Below, piece by piece: positions 60,655-64,000 of a stretch of DNA of 64,000 nt (position 1 is its first letter; every line of letters begins with the position of its first letter). This DNA is from Acrocarpospora corrugata (GTDB lineage: Bacteria > Actinomycetota > Actinomycetes > Streptosporangiales > Streptosporangiaceae): NCBI RefSeq assembly GCF_009687845.1, contig NZ_BLAD01000042.1:41087-105086 (forward strand), given 5' to 3'. The notes under the pieces were generated by a model, which was not told the DNA's origin, ran no database searches, and saw only the letters and a list, made by a program, of their open reading frames with translations. Both the position numbers and the translations under genes were made by a program.

Positions 60655-62157
60655 CTATTCGGTCACGCCGAGCTTGTCCAGGATCAGCTGGCGAGCCCGG
60701 CCGGCGTCGGCCTTGCCGCGGCTGGCCTTCATGACCCCGCCGACCAGCGCGCCCACCGCCGCGATCTTGCCGCCGCGGATCTTGTCGGCCGCGTCGGCGT
60801 TGGCCGCGATGACCTGGTCGATGATCGCCGACAGCTCACCGTCGTCGTTCACGATCTGCAGGCCGCGGGCCGCCACCACGTCGTCCGGGGAGCCCTCCCC
60901 GGCCAGCACGCCCTCCAGCACCTGGCGGGCCAGCTTGTCGTTGAGCGCGCCGGAGGCGACCAGCTCGGTCACCCGGGCGATCTGGGCGGGGGTGATCGGC
61001 AGGGCGGCCAGCGTGGTGCCCGCCTCGTTGGCGCGGCGGGCCAGCTCGCCCATCCACCACTTGCGGGCGTCCGCCGCCGGAGCGCCGGCCGCCACCGTGG
61101 CCTCGACCAGGACGAACGCGTCCGCGTTGTGCATGGCGGCCATGTCCAGGTCGGACACGCCCCAGTCGGCCTGGAGCCGGCGGCGCCGGACCGAGGGGAG
61201 CTCGGGCAGTTCGGCCTTGAGCCGGGCCACCCACTCCGGGTCGGGCTCGATCGGCACCAGGTCGGGCTCGGGGAAGTAGCGGTAGTCCTGCGCCTCCTCC
61301 TTGGAGCGCCCGGACGTGGTCAGGCCGGTGTCCTCGTGGAAGTGGCGGGTCTCCTGGACGATCCGGCCGCCGTCCGCCAGGATCGCGGCCTGCCGCTCGA
61401 TCTCGCTCCGGACCGAACGCTCCACGCTGCGCAGCGAGTTGACGTTCTTGGTCTCGGTCCTGGTCCCCCACTCGGTGGCGCCGCGCGGCATCAGCGAGAC
61501 GTTGACGTCGCAGCGCATCGAGCCCTCCTCCATCCGCACGTCGGAGACGCCCAGTGAGCGCATCACCTCGCGGAGCTCGGTCGCGTACGCGCGCGCGACC
61601 TCGGGGGCGAGCCGGTCGGTGCCGGGGATCGGCTTGGTGACGATCTCGACCAGCGGGATGCCGGCCCGGTTGTAGTCCACGATCGAGTAGTCCGCGCCCT
61701 GGATCCGGCCGGTCGCGCCGCCCACGTGGGTGGACTTGCCGGTGTCCTCCTCCAGGTGCACCCGCTCGATCTCGATGCGGACGGTGCGGCCGTCCACCTC
61801 GACGTCGAGGTAGCCGTCGAAGCAGAGCGGCTCGTCGTACTGGCTGATCTGGTAGTTCTTCGGCATGTCCGGGTAGAAGTAGTTCTTCCGGGCGAACCTG
61901 CACCAGCCGGCGATCGAGCAGTTCAGCGCCAGGCCGATCCGGATCGTCGACTCGATCGCCATCTCGTTGGCCGTCGGCAGCGAACCCGGCAGGGCCAGGC
62001 AGACCGGGCAGACGTGGGTGTTCGGCGGGGCGCCGAACGCGGTCGGGCAGCCGCAGAACATCTTCGAGACGGTGCCCAGCTCAACGTGCGTCTCCAGGCC
62101 GAGCACCGGCTCGAACTGCGCCAGCGCCTCGTCGTACGGCATCAGCGTGTCGGTCAC
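60655..62157 (-). CDS. gatB: Asp/Glu-tRNA(Asn/Gln) amidotransferase subunit B
   Basis: Kinase and tRNA-binding subunit of GatCAB, which turns Glu-tRNA-Gln into Gln-tRNA-Gln. 500 residues: [36 protein letters not shown] (zinc cysteines), and a C-terminal helical YqeY-like tail. The GTG at 62157 overlaps the gatA stop (GTGA). The longer frame to 62694 runs over gatA and is a shadow. It completes gatC-gatA-gatB. Confidence 0.98.
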   Translation of the reverse strand: MTDTLMPYDEALAQFEPVLGLETHVELGTVSKMFCGCPTAFGAPPNTHVCPVCLALPGSLPTANEMAIESTIRIGLALNCSIAGWCRFARKNYFYPDMPKNYQISQYDEPLCFDGYLDVEVDGRTVRIEIERVHLEEDTGKSTHVGGATGRIQGADYSIVDYNRAGIPLVEIVTKPIPGTDRLAPEVARAYATELREVMRSLGVSDVRMEEGSMRCDVNVSLMPRGATEWGTRTETKNVNSLRSVERSVRSEIERQAAILADGGRIVQETRHFHEDTGLTTSGRSKEEAQDYRYFPEPDLVPIEPDPEWVARLKAELPELPSVRRRRLQADWGVSDLDMAAMHNADAFVLVEATVAAGAPAADARKWWMGELARRANEAGTTLAALPITPAQIARVTELVASGALNDKLARQVLEGVLAGEGSPDDVVAARGLQIVNDDGELSAIIDQVIAANADAADKIRGGKIAAVGALVGGVMKASRGKADAGRARQLILDKLGVTE

Positions 62158-63644
62158 AGGGCCGGAGCCTCCTTCAGCAGCGGGCCGCCCCAGCGGTCCT
62201 CGAACGCCTTCTCGACAGCGGCGCCGACCCGGTAGCAGCGGTCGTCGCCCAGCACCGGGGCCATGATCTGCAGGCCCACCGGCAGCCCGTCCTCGTCGGC
62301 GCGGCCGCACGGCACCGAGATGGCCGCGTTGCCCGCCAGGTTGGACGGAATGGTGCACAGGTCGGCCAGGTACATGGCCATCGGGTCGTCGGCCCGCTCC
62401 CCGATCGGGAACGCCGTGGTCGGCGTGGTCGGCGAGATCAGCACGTCCACCTGGTGGAAGGCGGCCTCGAAGTCGCGGGCGATGAGGGTGCGGACCTTCT
62501 GGGCCGAGCCGTAGTAGGCGTCGTAGTAGCCGCTGGACAGCGCGTAGGTGCCGAGCATGATGCGCCGCTTGACCTCGGGGCCGAAGCCGGCCGCCCGGGT
62601 CAGCGCCATGACCTCCTCGGCGCTGCGGGTGCCGTCGTCGCCGACCCGCAGCCCGTAGCGCATCGCGTCGAAGCGGGCCAGGTTGGAGGAGCACTCCGAC
62701 GGCGCGATCAGGTAGTACGCGGGCAGCGCGTAGGTGAACGAGGGGCAGGACACCTCGACGACCTTGGCGCCGAGCGACTCCAGCAGGTCCACGGCCTCCT
62801 GGAAGCGGGCCAGCACGCCGGGCTGGTAGCCGTCGCCGCCGAACTCCTTGACCACGCCGATGCGCAGCCCGTCCACGGACGCCTGCCTGGCGGCCTCGAC
62901 CACCGGGGGCACCGGCGCGTCGATCGAGGTCGAGTCCATCGGGTCGTGCCCGGAGAACGCCTCATGCAGCAGCGCCGCGTCCAGCACGTTGCGGGCGAAC
63001 GGGCCGGGCGTGTCCAGCGAGGACGCGAAGGCGATCAGCCCATACCGCGACGAACCACCGTAGGTGGGCTTCATGCCCACGATGCCGGTCACCGCGGCCG
63101 GCTGCCGGATCGAGCCGCCGGTGTCGGTGCCCGTGCTCAGCGGCGCCTCGTAGGCGGCCACCGACGCGGACGCGCCGCCGGACGAACCGCCGGGGATCCT
63201 GGTCAGGTCCCACGGGTTGCGGGTCGGACCGTAGGCGGAGTTCTCGGTGGAGGAGCCCATCGCGAACTCGTCCAGGTTGGTCTTGCCGAGGATGACCAGC
63301 CCGGCCGCGCGCAGCCGCTGGGTCACGGTCGCGTCATACGGCGGGCGCCAGCCCTCAAGGATCTTGGAACCGGCCGTGGTCGGCATGTCGGCGGTGGTGA
63401 ACACGTCCTTGTGCGCGATCGGCACCCCGGCCAGCGGGCCGAGCCGCTCCCCGGCCGCCAGCCGCTCGTCCACCGCGCGCGCCTGGGCCAGCACCCCGTC
63501 GGGGTCGACGTGCAGGAACGCGTGGACCTTGGGCTCGACGGCCGCGATCCGGTCCAGGTGCGCCTGGGCGACCTCGACGGACGAGGTCTCCCCCGTGGCG
63601 ATCAGCCGGCCGAGTTCCGCCGCCGTCTTGTGGATCAGGCTCAC
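62154..63644 (-). CDS. gatA: Asp/Glu-tRNA(Asn/Gln) amidotransferase subunit A
   Basis: The amidase subunit that releases ammonia from glutamine. 496 residues with the amidase-signature triad: Lys79 (GVPIAHKD), Ser154 in [10 protein letters not shown] and Ser178 in [11 protein letters not shown]. It starts with GTG at 63644, overlapping the gatC stop, and overlaps gatB by 4 bases at its other end. tRNA-Gln and GltX elsewhere in the window fit this indirect route. Confidence 0.98.
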   Translation of the reverse strand: MSLIHKTAAELGRLIATGETSSVEVAQAHLDRIAAVEPKVHAFLHVDPDGVLAQARAVDERLAAGERLGPLAGVPIAHKDVFTTADMPTTAGSKILEGWRPPYDATVTQRLRAAGLVILGKTNLDEFAMGSSTENSAYGPTRNPWDLTRIPGGSSGGASASVAAYEAPLSTGTDTGGSIRQPAAVTGIVGMKPTYGGSSRYGLIAFASSLDTPGPFARNVLDAALLHEAFSGHDPMDSTSIDAPVPPVVEAARQASVDGLRIGVVKEFGGDGYQPGVLARFQEAVDLLESLGAKVVEVSCPSFTYALPAYYLIAPSECSSNLARFDAMRYGLRVGDDGTRSAEEVMALTRAAGFGPEVKRRIMLGTYALSSGYYDAYYGSAQKVRTLIARDFEAAFHQVDVLISPTTPTTAFPIGERADDPMAMYLADLCTIPSNLAGNAAISVPCGRADEDGLPVGLQIMAPVLGDDRCYRVGAAVEKAFEDRWGGPLLKEAPAL

Positions 63645-63940
63645 GCTTCCTCCCCGAGGATCCTGGGCACCCGGAACCGGTCGTCCTGGACGGCGGGCGC
63701 GCCGGACAGCGCCTGCTGCGGGGTGAGGCTGGGCCGCACCTCGTCGGGGCGGAACACGTTGGTCAGCGGGAGCGCGTGCGAGGACGGCGGGATGTCGGCG
63801 CTGGCGACCTCGGCGACGCGGGCCACCGCGCCGACGATCTGGTCGAGCTGGGCGGCGAAGTGGTCGAGTTCCTCATCGGCCAGCGCCAGCCGGGACAGCC
63901 GGGCGAGGTGAGCGACCTCATCGCGGGTTATGGCGGACAT
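63641..63940 (-). CDS. gatC: Asp/Glu-tRNA(Asn/Gln) amidotransferase subunit C
   Basis: The small subunit that wraps GatA and GatB together. 99 residues: [25 protein letters not shown], then a helical middle and the extended C-terminal strand ([26 protein letters not shown]). Length is typical. First gene of the gatCAB unit; its promoter must lie in 63941-64000 or beyond the window. Confidence 0.96.
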   Translation of the reverse strand: MSAITRDEVAHLARLSRLALADEELDHFAAQLDQIVGAVARVAEVASADIPPSSHALPLTNVFRPDEVRPSLTPQQALSGAPAVQDDRFRVPRILGEEA

Positions 63941-64000
63941 GAGTCTCGAACCCGTTTCTGAATGGAAGTCTGGACACAGCCATCCTAGGGGCTGTGCTTA

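Overview
The window looks like chromosomal core from a high-GC actinobacterium. The evidence is the very high GC, frequent GTG starts, the gene order acyP-mutM-rnc-rpmF-DUF177-coaD-rsmD-recG, a CofC/FbiD gene for coenzyme F420, an XRE/DUF5753 plus DUF397 pair, and a GatCAB amidotransferase. A Streptosporangium/Nonomuraea-like lineage is my impression. Genus cannot be fixed by eye. No phage, plasmid, CRISPR or rRNA gene is seen.

Layout. 0.2-8.8 kb (minus strand): a small coiled-coil protein, acylphosphatase, MutM, RNase III, L32, DUF177, CoaD, RsmD, RecG and a DhaL/FakA-like protein. 9-16.5 kb: L28, ThiD, a DUF397/XRE regulator pair, an ADP-ribosylglycohydrolase coupled to a membrane-anchored protein, ThiL, a stand-alone Lrp ligand domain, a DUF3515 lipoprotein and Ddl. 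16.5-22.3 kb: GpsA, PlsC, CofC, a TetR-controlled DHA2 exporter, a cold-shock-like protein, HU and a small coupled protein. 22.3-27.4 kb: LeuC, LeuD and their IclR-type regulator, an acidic protein of unknown function and a PaaI-like thioesterase. 27.4-35.7 kb: tRNA-Gln and two identical tRNA-Glu genes, an M3 peptidase, GltX, an FAH-family enzyme, a secreted heparinase-like protein and citramalate synthase behind an attenuator. 35.7-42 kb: an O-methyltransferase, IlvE, LeuB, a ROK regulator, a 36-residue protein and SerA. 42-50 kb: an SseB-like protein, a GPH-type symporter, a decayed PadR-ABC transporter operon, a CAP-domain lipoprotein and a DUF1707-FHA protein. 50-64 kb: IlvB-IlvN-IlvC behind a second attenuator, a GGDEF-EAL protein, a 2-hydroxyacid dehydrogenase, a sugar dehydrogenase lipoprotein, a VanW-like protein and GatC-GatA-GatB.

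How the genes work together. Much of the second half is branched-chain amino acid synthesis (leuCD, cimA, ilvE, leuB, ilvBNC) plus serA. Two of these transcripts begin with short leader peptides rich in Leu/Ile/Val codons, followed by intrinsic terminators, so attenuation by charged-tRNA supply is likely. tRNA-Gln, tRNA-Glu, GltX and GatCAB together fit the indirect Gln-tRNA route.

The most unusual feature is a dispersed element of about 115 bp. There are four full copies (3569, 21243, 41809, 49957) and one remnant (53587). Its hairpins show paired, compensatory changes between copies. It lies next to gene ends, abuts the stop codons of ilvC and the GGDEF-EAL gene, and encodes the C-terminus of a TetR regulator. 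Other points worth checking are a thiL gene that seems to start with ATC, an SD-sequestering hairpin before the 36-residue gene, and four frame disruptions clustered in one ABC transporter.
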